DNA of 64,000 nucleotides from assembly GCA_030655075.1 (NCBI GenBank), contig JAURWE010000024.1:558001-622000 (forward strand), given 5' to 3'. The notes beneath the pieces were generated by a model that saw nothing but the letters and a program-made list of their open reading frames with translations, had not been told where the DNA came from and ran no database searches. The position numbers and the translations under genes are program-made. Source of the stretch: Pararhizobium sp. (GTDB taxonomy: Bacteria; Pseudomonadota; Alphaproteobacteria; Rhizobiales; Rhizobiaceae). Of the stretch, positions 38,006 through 46,882 are shown one piece after another. Each line of letters opens with the position of its first letter. Position 1 is the first letter of the stretch.

Positions 38006-38545
38006 ATGACCAGCCTCACCGAAGCCCGCGAAAATCCCAAACAGCAGCTCTTCGACCAGATCCACAAGATCCATGCCGGCATGCTGGGCTTGGAAGGATC
38101 GGGTATGCACATGCAGCCGATGGCGCCGAATGTCGATGAAGAAACCGGAACCGTGTGGTTCTACACCCGCGCCGATTCCGATCTGGCCCAGGCCATCGGC
38201 CAGGGCGCCCGGGCACACTTCTGCGTCATCGGCAAGGACCATGACTATCACGCCTGCCTCGGCGGCCATATCGAGGTTACCCGCGACCCGGTCAAGATCG
38301 ACGAATACTGGAACTCGGTCGTCGAGGCCTGGTTTCAGGAAGGCAAGCGCGATCCCGACCTCACCATGCTGGCGCTCCATCTCGACAGCGCCGAAATCTG
38401 GGCGTCGACCGGCAGCAGCCTGAAATTCGGCTGGGAGATCGCCAAGGCCAACCTTACCGATTCCGAGCCGGATGTCGGCGTCAAGACCCATGTGACCTTT
38501 AATGGCAGCACCCAGCAGCCGCCGGCAGGCCACACGGTCTATTGA
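38006..38545 (+). CDS. Pyridoxamine-phosphate-oxidase-like general stress protein
   Basis: The 179-residue protein is a split-barrel flavin-binding protein of the general stress protein 26 group: ETGTVWFYTRADSDLAQAI, GGHIEVTRDPVKIDEYWN and LKFGWEIAKANLT. These proteins bind FMN or related cofactors and are usually not true PdxH. A good Shine-Dalgarno (GAAGGAG) precedes the ATG. It is followed by a repeat fragment and the convergent ymdB-type gene. Confidence 0.9.
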   Translation: MTSLTEARENPKQQLFDQIHKIHAGMLGLEGSGMHMQPMAPNVDEETGTVWFYTRADSDLAQAIGQGARAHFCVIGKDHDYHACLGGHIEVTRDPVKIDEYWNSVVEAWFQEGKRDPDLTMLALHLDSAEIWASTGSSLKFGWEIAKANLTDSEPDVGVKTHVTFNGSTQQPPAGHTVY

Positions 38546-38608
38546 TGCATGTCTCTCGAAAGTGTGCGCGGTTTTGGCATGAAGACAGGCATCAGAACAA
38601 AGGCCTAA
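38543..38608. repeat. RIME-like intergenic repeat, copy 1 (partial)
   Basis: The unit GCATGTCTCxCxAAAGTGxGC followed by GGTTTTGGxxxxAxGACAxGC matches copies at 40476 and 55650. It resembles rhizobial intergenic mosaic elements with an internal CCAAAA/TTTTGG palindrome. This copy lacks the second palindrome. Confidence 0.6.
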
Positions 38609-38612
38609 AGCC

Positions 38613-39437
38613 TCAGGTCCAGAACGCCGGCAGGGTCTCGCTGAGGCGAGGCCCGAGCCGGAGCGGCGCAATCTTTTCGGCAAGCCCCGTGCGGTCGGAA
38701 ATCTCGACGCCGACGCCGCAGATCGTTGCAGGACCGGAGGCCGCTTCAAAGCGGCCTTTCGGCATTTTAGAGATGAACCGGTTGAGCGGCTCTTCCTTTT
38801 CCATGCCGAGCGAACTGTCATAATCGCCGCACATGCCGGCGTCCGACATATAGGCTGTGCCGCCGTTGAGGATCTGGTGGTCGGCCGTCGGCACATGCGT
38901 GTGCGTGCCGACGACGAAACTGGCGCGGCCGTCGACGAAATGGCCAAAGCATTGTTTTTCGCTGGTGGCTTCCGCGTGAAAGTCGAAGATGATCGCATCG
39001 GCCTGTTCCTTCAGCGGGCAGGCCGCCAGGATGGTCTCGGCCGACTTGAAGGGATCGTCCAGCTCCGGGTGCATGAAGACGCGGCCCATGATGTTGGCGA
39101 CGAGAACACGCGCGCCGTTGCGGGCAAAGTACAAATTGGAGCCCCGCCCCGGCGTCCCTTGAGGATAGTTGACCGGGCGCAGGAACTGGTCGTGCCGCTG
39201 GCAGAAGCTGACTGCCTCTTTCTGGTCCCAGACGTGATTGCCCGTCGTCACCACATCGGCGCCGGCGTTGATCGTTTCGAGAAAGATGTCCTCTGTGATG
39301 CCGAAACCGCCAGCGGCGTTCTCGCCGTTGACGATAACGAAATCGAGCTTCAGATCGCTGATCAGCCCCGGCAACCGGTTCCAGACCGCCGTCCGGCCGG
39401 TCTTGCCCACCATGTCACCCAGAAACAAAAGCCGCAT
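38613..39437 (-). CDS. YmdB-type metallophosphoesterase (TIGR00282 family)
   Basis: The 274-residue enzyme opens MRLLFLGDMVGKTGRTAVWN. Further metal ligands are VNGENAAGG, TTGNHVWDQKE, FDFHAEATSEK and VGTHTHVPTADHQIL. The family includes YmdB, a phosphodiesterase acting on 2',3'-cyclic nucleotides and affecting mRNA and biofilm in Bacillus. It is 14 nt downstream of the 5-formyl-THF cyclo-ligase gene on the same strand, a common rhizobial pair. Confidence 0.93.
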   Translation of the reverse strand: MRLLFLGDMVGKTGRTAVWNRLPGLISDLKLDFVIVNGENAAGGFGITEDIFLETINAGADVVTTGNHVWDQKEAVSFCQRHDQFLRPVNYPQGTPGRGSNLYFARNGARVLVANIMGRVFMHPELDDPFKSAETILAACPLKEQADAIIFDFHAEATSEKQCFGHFVDGRASFVVGTHTHVPTADHQILNGGTAYMSDAGMCGDYDSSLGMEKEEPLNRFISKMPKGRFEAASGPATICGVGVEISDRTGLAEKIAPLRLGPRLSETLPAFWT

Positions 39438-39451
39438 CGAAGTCCCGATCT

Positions 39452-40027
39452 CTATGCAAATCTTCGCAGGCCGCTCTCCGTCAGGATCGCGTCCAGCGCC
39501 ACGTCATGTGGTTCGGCGGGCACTGATGCCACTTCCTGGCAGTCGAAAGCAATCCCGATCAGCCGGGGAACGCGGCCTTTTTGCCGCAAACGATCGATTG
39601 CGCGATCATAATGCCCTGCCCCGTAACCAATCCGGTTGCCCGCCGCATCGAAGGCGGAGAGCGGAACGAGCAGCAGGTCAGGATCAAGCACGGCCGCCTC
39701 TGGCCCCGGCCCGGTGGTGCCGAAACCCGTTGAAACGATCGGCGTATCCACCGTCAGTTCACGAAAGATGATGGTCTGGCGGTCGAGAACCACAGGCAGG
39801 CACAGCCGAGCGCCCCGCGCCTGCAGCCGCGCCATCAGCGGCCGGATGTCGGCCTCCGAGCGGATCGGCCAGAATCCCGAGATCACCTCGCCCGGCTGAA
39901 AGACGATAGCCTCGCCGGCATGATCCAGCATCGAAAGACTGGCCGCGAGACGCGCCTCCGGCATCATCGCATCGCGAAGGACAAGCCGCTGGCTGCGGAT
40001 ATCGGCTTTCAACTCTCTTGCTGTCAT
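39452..40027 (-). CDS. 5-formyltetrahydrofolate cyclo-ligase
   Basis: The 191-residue enzyme converts 5-formyl-THF to methenyl-THF with ATP, returning folate to one-carbon metabolism. The ATP/Mg motif NRIGYGAGHYDRAI is present, with ISGFWPIRSEADIRPLM near the folate site. In many bacteria this gene follows zapA and the 6S RNA gene, which is also true here on the minus strand. It is divergent from the small HTH gene. Confidence 0.93.
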   Translation of the reverse strand: MTARELKADIRSQRLVLRDAMMPEARLAASLSMLDHAGEAIVFQPGEVISGFWPIRSEADIRPLMARLQARGARLCLPVVLDRQTIIFRELTVDTPIVSTGFGTTGPGPEAAVLDPDLLLVPLSAFDAAGNRIGYGAGHYDRAIDRLRQKGRVPRLIGIAFDCQEVASVPAEPHDVALDAILTESGLRRFA

Positions 40028-40272
40028 CGGGCTGTTTCAACTCTGCACAAAAATCCACCCTAGCCTGCAGGCCACCGCTGCAGCAATGCAGGCACTTGCA
40101 GTTTTCAGCTGGTTTGGAGGGCCCGGATCAGGCCACAGGCGTTAGGCTTCCGTTCATCATTGCGGCCGCTTCCGCTTTCCCGTCATTTTCTCCCGTGCCA
40201 AAAGCGTGCGAAAATTCAAACAGTTGCAGCAGCACGTCAGAAAATGCCGCCACATTGGCTGCAGGGAATAGC

Positions 40273-40470
40273 ATGAACAAGGAACTCGATCCGCTGGAAA
40301 TCCGCTGCCTGGCCATGGCAGCGCGGGGCCTGTCCCGCAGCGAAATTATCTGCCAGACAGACGTGCCGCACGACCGCATTGAGGCGGCCTTCGTGCAGGC
40401 CATGGAAAAACTGCAGGCCCAGAATCTGGCCGAGGCCATTTTCCGGGCGGCCCGCATGAACCTTATCTGA
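40273..40470 (+). CDS. Stand-alone LuxR-type HTH mini-protein
   Basis: ATG 40273 behind AGGGAA gives a 65-residue protein that is only a GerE/LuxR helix-turn-helix: LDPLEIRCLAMAARGLSRSE, then the recognition helix region PHDRIEAAFVQAMEKL and QNLAEAIFRAARMNLI. Full regulators have an N-terminal receiver or ligand domain that is absent here. It may be an adaptor or a DNA-binding modulator. The 245-nt spacer upstream shows no other gene. Confidence 0.75.
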   Translation: MNKELDPLEIRCLAMAARGLSRSEIICQTDVPHDRIEAAFVQAMEKLQAQNLAEAIFRAARMNLI

Positions 40471-40475
40471 GGCAG

Positions 40476-40556
40476 CGCATGTCTCCCAAAAGTGAGCAGC
40501 GGTTTTGGGATCAAGACAGGCGCAACAGGATCCAAGCGGATACTCCTAAAGTTTGA
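40476..40556. repeat. RIME-like intergenic repeat, copy 2 (partial)
   Basis: GCATGTCTCCCAAAAGTGAGC and GCGGTTTTGGGATCAAGACAGGC form the same palindrome-bearing unit as the other copies. The 3' part has decayed. Confidence 0.6.
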
Positions 40557-40648
40557 AATTCTTTTGCCGAAAAGCCTCCGTTTTTCATGCCAGGATCGGC
40601 AACGCATTGCCGCTACGACATCTCCCGGAGACCAACTCGGGAGATGAC

Positions 40649-40813
40649 ATGTTTTTCCAGGCACTCAAGAAAGGCTTTACCGCCGATAGCGTCCAGTCCG
40701 GCACGTCAAGTGCGCCGGCGCCCGGCAACGTCTGGGAAGCAGTGACGCGCGACCTAAACGACATCGAAGATCAGCGGACGCGTTCAAGAACGGCAGCAGA
40801 CGGCGCGGCCTAA
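40649..40813 (+). CDS. Possible 54-residue small protein
   Basis: ATG 40649 lies behind GGGAG and reads MFFQALKKGFTADSVQSGTS through NVWEAVTRDLNDIEDQRTR. It has no membrane segment or known motif. A 6-bp inverted repeat (CTCCCG/CGGGAG) precedes it. It is too short for firm assignment. Confidence 0.4.
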   Translation: MFFQALKKGFTADSVQSGTSSAPAPGNVWEAVTRDLNDIEDQRTRSRTAADGAA

Positions 40814-40892
40814 TTCGATCCCGTCGCCGCCCTCGTCTCGGCCGCATGGATCCGATCCCGCCAGGGCAGCGAGTGAACAGGGAAGCATTAAA

Positions 40893-41062
40893 AGGAAGAT
40901 AGTGCGATCCACGACAACCGATGGATGTTTACGATCCTGGGTGCCTACAAACGTAGGTGGGCGCCATATGTCCAAGCCCACGGGCCTGGCCAGGGACAGC
41001 TCCCTTTGGATCGAGTATGGCCCCAGGGATTGTTTGTCCTGTCGGGGAGCGCAGACCGCATC
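40893..41062 (-). ncRNA. ssrS: 6S RNA
   Basis: 6S RNA binds the housekeeping RNA polymerase holoenzyme and mimics an open promoter, lowering transcription in stationary phase. The locus is the classic one: directly between zapA and 5-formyl-THF cyclo-ligase on the same strand. The ends form a closing stem: 5' GGATGCGGTC (near 41063-41054) pairs with 3' GATCGCACTATCTTC (40909-40895). A CU-rich and G-rich middle with internal pairings (e.g. GGCGCCCACC...GTAGGCACCC) fits the long rod. A TATATA box lies just upstream (41066-41071). Exact ends are approximate. Confidence 0.87.
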
Positions 41063-41149
41063 CTCTATATAGATTGAATCGGGCTCGTCCGCCAGTGGCG
41101 AACGTGGCATTCAGATGATTTGGAAGGTCATTTGCCGGATCGATGGCCG

Positions 41150-41527
41150 TCAATTGACCGGCGGGGCGCTGCGGCCACCCAGTTTGGCGGCGATGCCGCT
41201 GATCTGCCGGGTTAGATCGCCGAGCGCCGAGGTCAGCATTTCTTCGGTGCGCGCCTCGTTGGTCAGCTGCGCGTCACGGCCCTGCTTCAGATTGTCGACC
41301 TCCGTTTCCAGGCCGCGCAGCTTGCGCGACACTTCGCTGAACTCGTCCATCACCATGATGCCGGCCATGACGGTCAGGCGCAGATCGCCGATTTCGCCGA
41401 ATTGTGCTTTCAGATGGCTGACATAGCGATCGAACCGGCTGGCAAGGTCGGTCAGGTGATCTTCCTGGCCTTCCTCGCATGCCATCCGGTAGGGCTTGCC
41501 GTCGATCATCACCGTCACTTGCGCCAT
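41150..41527 (-). CDS. zapA: Cell-division protein ZapA
   Basis: ZapA bundles FtsZ filaments at mid-cell. The 125-residue protein shows the family N-terminus AQVTVMIDGKPYRMACEEGQ, then LASRFDRYVSHLKAQFGEIGDLRL and a coiled-coil (EVSRKLRGLETEVDNLKQG). It lies 35 nt after the DUF4164 gene and just upstream of the 6S RNA gene. Confidence 0.93.
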   Translation of the reverse strand: MAQVTVMIDGKPYRMACEEGQEDHLTDLASRFDRYVSHLKAQFGEIGDLRLTVMAGIMVMDEFSEVSRKLRGLETEVDNLKQGRDAQLTNEARTEEMLTSALGDLTRQISGIAAKLGGRSAPPVN

Positions 41528-41562
41528 AGATCTGCCTGCCTGTCGTCCGCCTGTTCGCCGTT

Positions 41563-41838
41563 CTAGCGGTCGAGAACGGCCCTGATTGTTTCCATCGCGG
41601 TGACGAGGCGGCGCGAGACTTCGCGGTTGACCTCCTCCAGCCGGTTGGCGCGAAATTCAGACTGGTCGAGCTCCTGGGCCAGCCGCGAACGATCGACATT
41701 GACCCGGCGCGTCTCGCTTTCGTACTCGCCCTTGTCTTTTTCCTTGTCGAACCGCGCGTCAACGGCATTCTCGAGGCTGGCAACGGCGTTGCGCAGCTCC
41801 TCGATCGCCGTCTTGACTGTTTTTCCTGCCGACATCAT
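41563..41838 (-). CDS. DUF4164 coiled-coil protein
   Basis: ATG 41838 (MMSAGKTVKTAIEELR) gives 91 residues that are almost wholly coiled-coil (NAVDARFDKEKDKGEYESET, LAQELDQSEFRANRLEEVNR). DUF4164 genes sit immediately before zapA in rhizobia, so a role in division is plausible but unproven. The upstream 358-nt spacer to tkt is divergent. Confidence 0.85.
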   Translation of the reverse strand: MMSAGKTVKTAIEELRNAVASLENAVDARFDKEKDKGEYESETRRVNVDRSRLAQELDQSEFRANRLEEVNREVSRRLVTAMETIRAVLDR

Positions 41839-42098
41839 CCGTTCCCGCCACCCGTCCGGGTGCCTTGACCCCAACCTGTCGAATCGCCGCACATGCGGAC
41901 TTTTCAATTTATCGACACTATTAAACCCAATCCCGCAGCGTCAACAACGCCTCGCTTCCGCGACCCTACGGAACCTGTGGATCATGGCGATTTTCGTTTT
42001 ATATTAGCATCTTCGACGGCCTTGCGGCGAAACGCCAAAAACCGTTGTCGCGGCCACGTCGAAAGTCGACGCAAAATGGCTGAAAAGCGCCGTTTTTA

Positions 42099-42126
42099 TT
42101 GACTCAGACGGAGCACCTGCTATGTG
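42099..42126 (+). promoter_or_regulatory. Candidate tkt promoter
   Basis: TTGACT (42099-42104) and TATGTG (42121-42126) are 16 bp apart, about 70 nt before the tkt start. It is the best box found in the 358-nt divergent spacer, which otherwise shows no gene. Confidence 0.4.
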
Positions 42127-42196
42127 TCAGCCGCTTCCCGCACGGTCTTGGAGGATAGAGACCGTTCCCTGGCAATCGAGCTCAAACGGAATAGTC

Positions 42197-44179
42197 ATGA
42201 TCTCTCGCGAACAACACGACCGGATGGCCAATGCGATCCGCTTTCTTTCCATGGATGCAGTCGAGAAGGCCAATTCGGGACATCCGGGGCTGCCGATGGG
42301 TGCTGCCGATGTGGCAACGGTCCTTTTCTCCAAATATCTGAAATTTGATCCGAAGAATCCGCTCTGGCCCGACCGCGACCGGTTCGTGCTCTCGGCCGGC
42401 CACGGCTCGATGCTGATCTATTCGCTGCTTTATCTGACCGGCTATGAGGACATGTCGATCGAGGACCTGAAGCAGTTCCGCCAGCTTGGCTCGAAGACCG
42501 CCGGCCATCCGGAATATGGCCACGCCACGGGCATCGAAACCACCACCGGCCCGCTCGGCCAGGGCATTGCCAATGCCGTCGGCATGGCGATCGCCGAGCG
42601 CAAGCTTGCCGCAGAGTTCGGCGCCGACCTGCAGAACCACCACACCTACGTGCTGTGCGGCGACGGTTGCCTGATGGAGGGCATCAGCCACGAGGCAATC
42701 GCGCTCGCCGGTCACCTGAAGCTCAACAAGCTCGTTCTGTTCTGGGACAACAACAACATCACCATCGACGGCGCCGTGTCGCTGTCGGATTCGACCGACC
42801 AGATCGCCCGCTTCCAGGCCGTGCACTGGAACACGATCGCCGTCGACGGCCACGATCAGGCAGCCATCGCCGCCGCCATCGAAGCCGCCCAGACGTCCGA
42901 CCGCCCGACCTTCATCGCCTGCAAGACCGTCATCGGTTTTGGCGCGCCGAACAAGCAGGGTACCCACAAGGTCCACGGCTCGCCGCTCGGCGCCGAGGAA
43001 ATCGCTGCCACCCGCAAGGCGCTGAACTGGGAAGCCGAAGCCTTCACCATCCCGGACGACGTGCTCAGCGACTGGCGCGCTGCCGGCACCCGCTCGGTCT
43101 CCATCCGCGAAGAGTGGGAATCCCGCCTCGCCGAAACCGATGGCGACAAGAAGTCGGAATTCAACCGCCGCTTCGCCGGCGCGCTGCCGTCGAACTTCGA
43201 CGGTGCCATCGACACCTACAAGAAGAAGCTGGCCGATGCACCACCCGCCATCGCCACCCGCAAGGCCTCGGAAGACGCGCTCGAAGTCATCAACGGCGTG
43301 CTGCCGGAAACGCTGGGCGGCTCGGCCGACCTGACGCCGTCCAACAACACCAAGACCAGCCAGATGAAGTCGATCACGCCGACCGATTTTTCCGGCCGTT
43401 ACGTCCACTGGGGCATCCGCGAGCACGGCATGGCTGCGGCCATGAACGGCATCGCGCTGCACGGCGGCCTGATCCCCTACTCCGGTGGCTTCATGATCTT
43501 CTCGGATTATTGCCGCCCGTCGATCCGTCTGGCCGCCCTGATGGGCATCCGCGTCATCCACGTCCTGACGCATGATTCCATCGGCGTCGGCGAAGACGGC
43601 CCGACCCACGAGCCGGTCGAGCACATGGCCGCCCTTCGCGCCATTCCGAACCTGTTGATGTTCCGCCCGGCCGATGCGGTCGAGACGGCCGAATGCTGGC
43701 AGCTGGCGCTGCACGAACAGCACCGGCCCTCCGGCCTGGCGCTGACCCGCCAGAACCTCGCGCCGTCGCGCCTGACCTATGAGGCCGACAATCTCTGCGC
43801 CAAGGGTGCCTACGAACTGCGTTCCGCCGACAATGCCAAGGTGTCGATCTTCGCCTCGGGCTCCGAGGTCGAACTCGCGGTCAAGGCGGCCGAGCAGTTG
43901 AACGCCAAGGGCGTCGCCACCCGCGTCGTCTCCGTGCCCTGCGTCGAGCTGTTCCAGGAACAGCCGGACGATTACCGCGCGTCGGTCATCGGCAATGCCC
44001 CGGTCAAGATCGCGGCCGAAGCCGCCGTCCGCCAGGGCTGGGACTATTTCATCGGCAATGACGGCGACTTCGTCGGCATGCACTCCTTCGGCGCCTCCGG
44101 CCCGGCCAAGGATCTGTACAAGCACTTCGGCATCACCGTCGACGCCATCGTCGCCGCCGCCGAAAAGAAGCTGGCCTGA
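42197..44179 (+). CDS. tkt: Transketolase
   Basis: Transketolase moves two-carbon units between sugar phosphates with thiamine diphosphate. ATG 42197 (MISREQHDRMANAIRFLSMD) gives 660 residues. The ThPP-binding motif runs GDGCLMEGISHEAIALAGHL to FWDNNNITIDG. Substrate-binding motifs include SGHPGLPMG, HGSMLIYSLLY and THDSIGVGEDGPTHEPVEH. It heads the tkt-gap-pgk-fba cluster, which supports the non-oxidative pentose-phosphate pathway and lower glycolysis/gluconeogenesis. Confidence 0.98.
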   Translation: MISREQHDRMANAIRFLSMDAVEKANSGHPGLPMGAADVATVLFSKYLKFDPKNPLWPDRDRFVLSAGHGSMLIYSLLYLTGYEDMSIEDLKQFRQLGSKTAGHPEYGHATGIETTTGPLGQGIANAVGMAIAERKLAAEFGADLQNHHTYVLCGDGCLMEGISHEAIALAGHLKLNKLVLFWDNNNITIDGAVSLSDSTDQIARFQAVHWNTIAVDGHDQAAIAAAIEAAQTSDRPTFIACKTVIGFGAPNKQGTHKVHGSPLGAEEIAATRKALNWEAEAFTIPDDVLSDWRAAGTRSVSIREEWESRLAETDGDKKSEFNRRFAGALPSNFDGAIDTYKKKLADAPPAIATRKASEDALEVINGVLPETLGGSADLTPSNNTKTSQMKSITPTDFSGRYVHWGIREHGMAAAMNGIALHGGLIPYSGGFMIFSDYCRPSIRLAALMGIRVIHVLTHDSIGVGEDGPTHEPVEHMAALRAIPNLLMFRPADAVETAECWQLALHEQHRPSGLALTRQNLAPSRLTYEADNLCAKGAYELRSADNAKVSIFASGSEVELAVKAAEQLNAKGVATRVVSVPCVELFQEQPDDYRASVIGNAPVKIAAEAAVRQGWDYFIGNDGDFVGMHSFGASGPAKDLYKHFGITVDAIVAAAEKKLA

Positions 44180-44258
44180 TCATCCCGGGGGGCGCCCACC
44201 CAGGCGCCTCCCTCTCATCATCACGATATCCAGACCCAAGAACAGGGAGAGAACACAC

Positions 44259-45269
44259 ATGACTGTTAAAGTTGCCATCAACGGCTTCGGCCGCATCGGC
44301 CGCAACATCCTGCGCGCCATCGTCGAATCCGGCCGCACCGACATCGAAGTCGTCGCCATCAACGATCTGGGCCCGGTCGAAACAAACGCCCACCTGCTGC
44401 GCTACGATTCGATCCACGGCAAGTTCCCGGCCAGCGTCGAAGTCGTCGGCGACACCATCATCGTGGCCGGCGGCAAGCCGATCAAGGTCACCGCCATCAA
44501 GGATCCGGCAACCCTGCCGCACGGCGAAATGGGCGTCGATATCGCCATGGAATGCACCGGCATCTTCACCTCGCGCGACAAGGCGGCCCTGCACCTGCAG
44601 GCCGGTGCCAAGCGCGTCATCGTTTCGGCCCCGGCCGACGGTGCTGACCTCACCGTCGTCTTCGGCGTCAACCACGACAAGCTGACCAAGGAACACCTGG
44701 TCATCTCCAATGCCTCCTGCACGACCAACTGCCTGGTTCCGGTCGTCAAGACGCTCGACGACGCCGTCGGCATCGATCATGGTTTCATGACCACGATCCA
44801 TTCCTACACCGGCGACCAGCCGACGCTCGACACGATGCACAAGGACCTTTACCGCGCCCGCGCCGCCGCCCTGTCGATGATCCCGACCTCGACCGGTGCC
44901 GCCAAGGCTGTCGGTCTCGTCCTGCCGCACCTCAAGGGCAAGCTCGACGGCACCTCGATCCGCGTGCCGACCCCGAACGTCTCGGTCGTCGACTTCAAGT
45001 TCGTCGCCAAGCGCGACACCACGGTTGCCGAAATCAACGCCGCCATCAAGGCCGCCTCCGACGGCGCGCTGAAGGGCATCCTCGGCAACACCGACGAACC
45101 GCTGGTCTCGCGCGACTTCAACCACGACTCGCACTCGTCGATCTTCGCCAACGACCAGACCAAGGTGCTCGAAGGCAAGTTCGTGCGCATCCTGTCCTGG
45201 TACGACAACGAGTGGGGCTTCTCCAACCGTATGGCCGACACGGCCGTTGCGTTTGCAAAGCTGATCTAG
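44259..45269 (+). CDS. gap: Glyceraldehyde-3-phosphate dehydrogenase
   Basis: The 336-residue enzyme oxidises glyceraldehyde-3-phosphate. It starts MTVKVAINGFGRIGRNILRA with the NAD-binding GFGRIGR motif. The catalytic Cys is in SNASCTTNCLVPV and the catalytic His in HSYTGDQPTLD. It lies 79 nt after tkt, with AGGGAG ahead of the ATG. A REP-like repeat separates it from pgk. Confidence 0.98.
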   Translation: MTVKVAINGFGRIGRNILRAIVESGRTDIEVVAINDLGPVETNAHLLRYDSIHGKFPASVEVVGDTIIVAGGKPIKVTAIKDPATLPHGEMGVDIAMECTGIFTSRDKAALHLQAGAKRVIVSAPADGADLTVVFGVNHDKLTKEHLVISNASCTTNCLVPVVKTLDDAVGIDHGFMTTIHSYTGDQPTLDTMHKDLYRARAAALSMIPTSTGAAKAVGLVLPHLKGKLDGTSIRVPTPNVSVVDFKFVAKRDTTVAEINAAIKAASDGALKGILGNTDEPLVSRDFNHDSHSSIFANDQTKVLEGKFVRILSWYDNEWGFSNRMADTAVAFAKLI

Positions 45270-45295
45270 GCCTGGGAGTGCGCGGGAGGGGCATG

Positions 45296-45423
45296 CCTCC
45301 CTCTGTCGGCGACGCCGACATCTCCCCACAAGGGGGGAGATTGGCCGCGAGCTGTCAAGCGCATCATGAAAAAGAACGATCTCCCCCCTTGTGGGGGAGA
45401 TGTCACGAAGTGACAGAGGGGGA
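45296..45423. repeat. Paired REP-like palindromic element between gap and pgk
   Basis: Two related units face each other: CCTCCCTCTGTCGGCGACGCC...GACATCTCCCC-ACAAGG-GGGGAGAT (45296-45344) and GATCTCCCCCCTTGTGGGGGAGATGTCAC-GAA-GTGACAGAGGGGG-type (45378-45423). Each contains an ATCTCCCC/GGGGAGAT hairpin and a GTC...GAC hairpin. A second pair occurs at 55457-55615. Confidence 0.8.
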
Positions 45424-45473
45424 TGAAACGCTCCTCCAACACAGTCGATAAAAGACGTTCCCGGAGACACCCC

Positions 45474-46673
45474 ATGACATTCAAGACCCTCGACGATCTC
45501 ACCGACATTGCCGGCAAGCGCGTGCTTGTCCGCGTCGATCTCAACGTGCCGGTACAGGATGGCAAAGTCACCGACGTGACCCGCATCGAACGTGTTGCGC
45601 CGACCATTCTCGAACTGTCGGAAAAAGGCGCCAAGGTCATCCTGCTCGCCCATTTCGGCCGTCCCAAGGGTGAGCCGGTCGCAGACATGTCGCTGGAATC
45701 GATCGCCCCAGCCGTCGAGGACATTCTTGACCACCGGGTGCATTTTGTCGCCGCCAGCATCGGCGACAAGGTGGCTGCTGCCGTGGCCGAAATGAAAAAC
45801 GGCGACATCCTGCTTCTGGAAAACACCCGCTTCCACAAGGGCGAAGAGAAGAACGACCCGGAATTCACCGCCGCACTCGCCGCCAATGGCGATATCTACG
45901 TCAACGACGCCTTTTCGGCCGCCCACCGCGCCCATGCCTCGACAGAGGGCCTCGCCCGCCATTTGCCCGCTCATGCCGGTCGCACCATGCAGGCCGAACT
46001 CGACGCGCTGGAAAAGGGCCTCGGCCAGCCGGTCCGCCCCGTCGTCGCCATCGTCGGCGGCGCCAAGGTCTCCTCCAAGATCGACCTGCTCATGAACCTC
46101 GTCAAGAAAGTCGATGCGCTTGTCATCGGCGGCGGCATGGCCAACACCTTCATCGCCGCACGCGGCACCAATGTCGGCAAGTCGCTCTGCGAACATGATC
46201 TCGCCGCCACCGCCACGCAGATCATGACCGAAGCCGCTGCCAGCGGCTGCGCCATCGTGCTGCCTGTCGACGGCGTCGTCGCCCGCGAGTTCAAGGCCGG
46301 TGCCGACAACGAGGTCGTCGACATCAACGCCATCCCCGAAGACGCTATGGTGCTAGACGTCGGCCCGGCCTCGATCAAGGCCATCAACGAGTGGATCGCC
46401 AAGGCTTCGACGCTGGTCTGGAACGGACCGCTCGGCGCTTTCGAGATCACCCCCTTCGACAAGGCGACGGTTGCCGTGGCAAAATTTGCAGCTGAGCGCA
46501 CCCGCGCCGGCAAGCTCGTCTCCGTCGCCGGTGGCGGCGACACGGTCTCGGCCCTCAACCATGCCGAAGCGGCCGACGACTTCTCCTATGTCTCGACCGC
46601 CGGTGGCGCGTTTCTCGAATGGATGGAAGGCAAGCCCCTGCCCGGCGTCGATATCCTGCACCAGCAGAAATAG
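45474..46673 (+). CDS. pgk: Phosphoglycerate kinase
   Basis: The 399-residue enzyme makes ATP from 1,3-bisphosphoglycerate. It starts MTFKTLDDLTDIAGKRVLVR with VRVDLNVPVQDG. Other landmarks are LLAHFGRPKGEP, LLLENTRFHKGEEKNDPEF, VAIVGGAKVSSKIDLL, GPASIKAINEW and VAGGGDTVSAL. It lies 204 nt downstream of gap, beyond a REP-like element, and ends at an intrinsic terminator. Confidence 0.98.
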   Translation: MTFKTLDDLTDIAGKRVLVRVDLNVPVQDGKVTDVTRIERVAPTILELSEKGAKVILLAHFGRPKGEPVADMSLESIAPAVEDILDHRVHFVAASIGDKVAAAVAEMKNGDILLLENTRFHKGEEKNDPEFTAALAANGDIYVNDAFSAAHRAHASTEGLARHLPAHAGRTMQAELDALEKGLGQPVRPVVAIVGGAKVSSKIDLLMNLVKKVDALVIGGGMANTFIAARGTNVGKSLCEHDLAATATQIMTEAAASGCAIVLPVDGVVAREFKAGADNEVVDINAIPEDAMVLDVGPASIKAINEWIAKASTLVWNGPLGAFEITPFDKATVAVAKFAAERTRAGKLVSVAGGGDTVSALNHAEAADDFSYVSTAGGAFLEWMEGKPLPGVDILHQQK

Positions 46674-46697
46674 GCCTCGACAAGAATAACAAAACAC

Positions 46698-46730
46698 AAC
46701 CGGCGGCAGCAATTCCGCCGGTTTTTCTTT
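46698..46730 (+). terminator. Intrinsic terminator after pgk
   Basis: AACCGGCGG (46698-46706) pairs with CCGCCGGTT (46715-46723) around an 8-nt loop and is followed by TTTTCTTT. It lies 25 nt past pgk. Confidence 0.93.
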
Positions 46731-46882
46731 GCCAGAAACGGAGAAAAGAATTTCAATCGTTTCAGCGCTTTTGCAACCGCTTAAGCCATCTTGCTCGTCT
46801 GCCATCGCGGGCGCATCATCGGCGGCCATGCCGAAAGACTGCCCGTTCGCGACGGGCGCGCCGACAAACAGGGAGACGCTCA

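Noticed and set aside
42182..46196. Long minus-strand frames opposite tkt, gap and pgk
   Set aside because: Shadows of strongly recognised metabolic genes.
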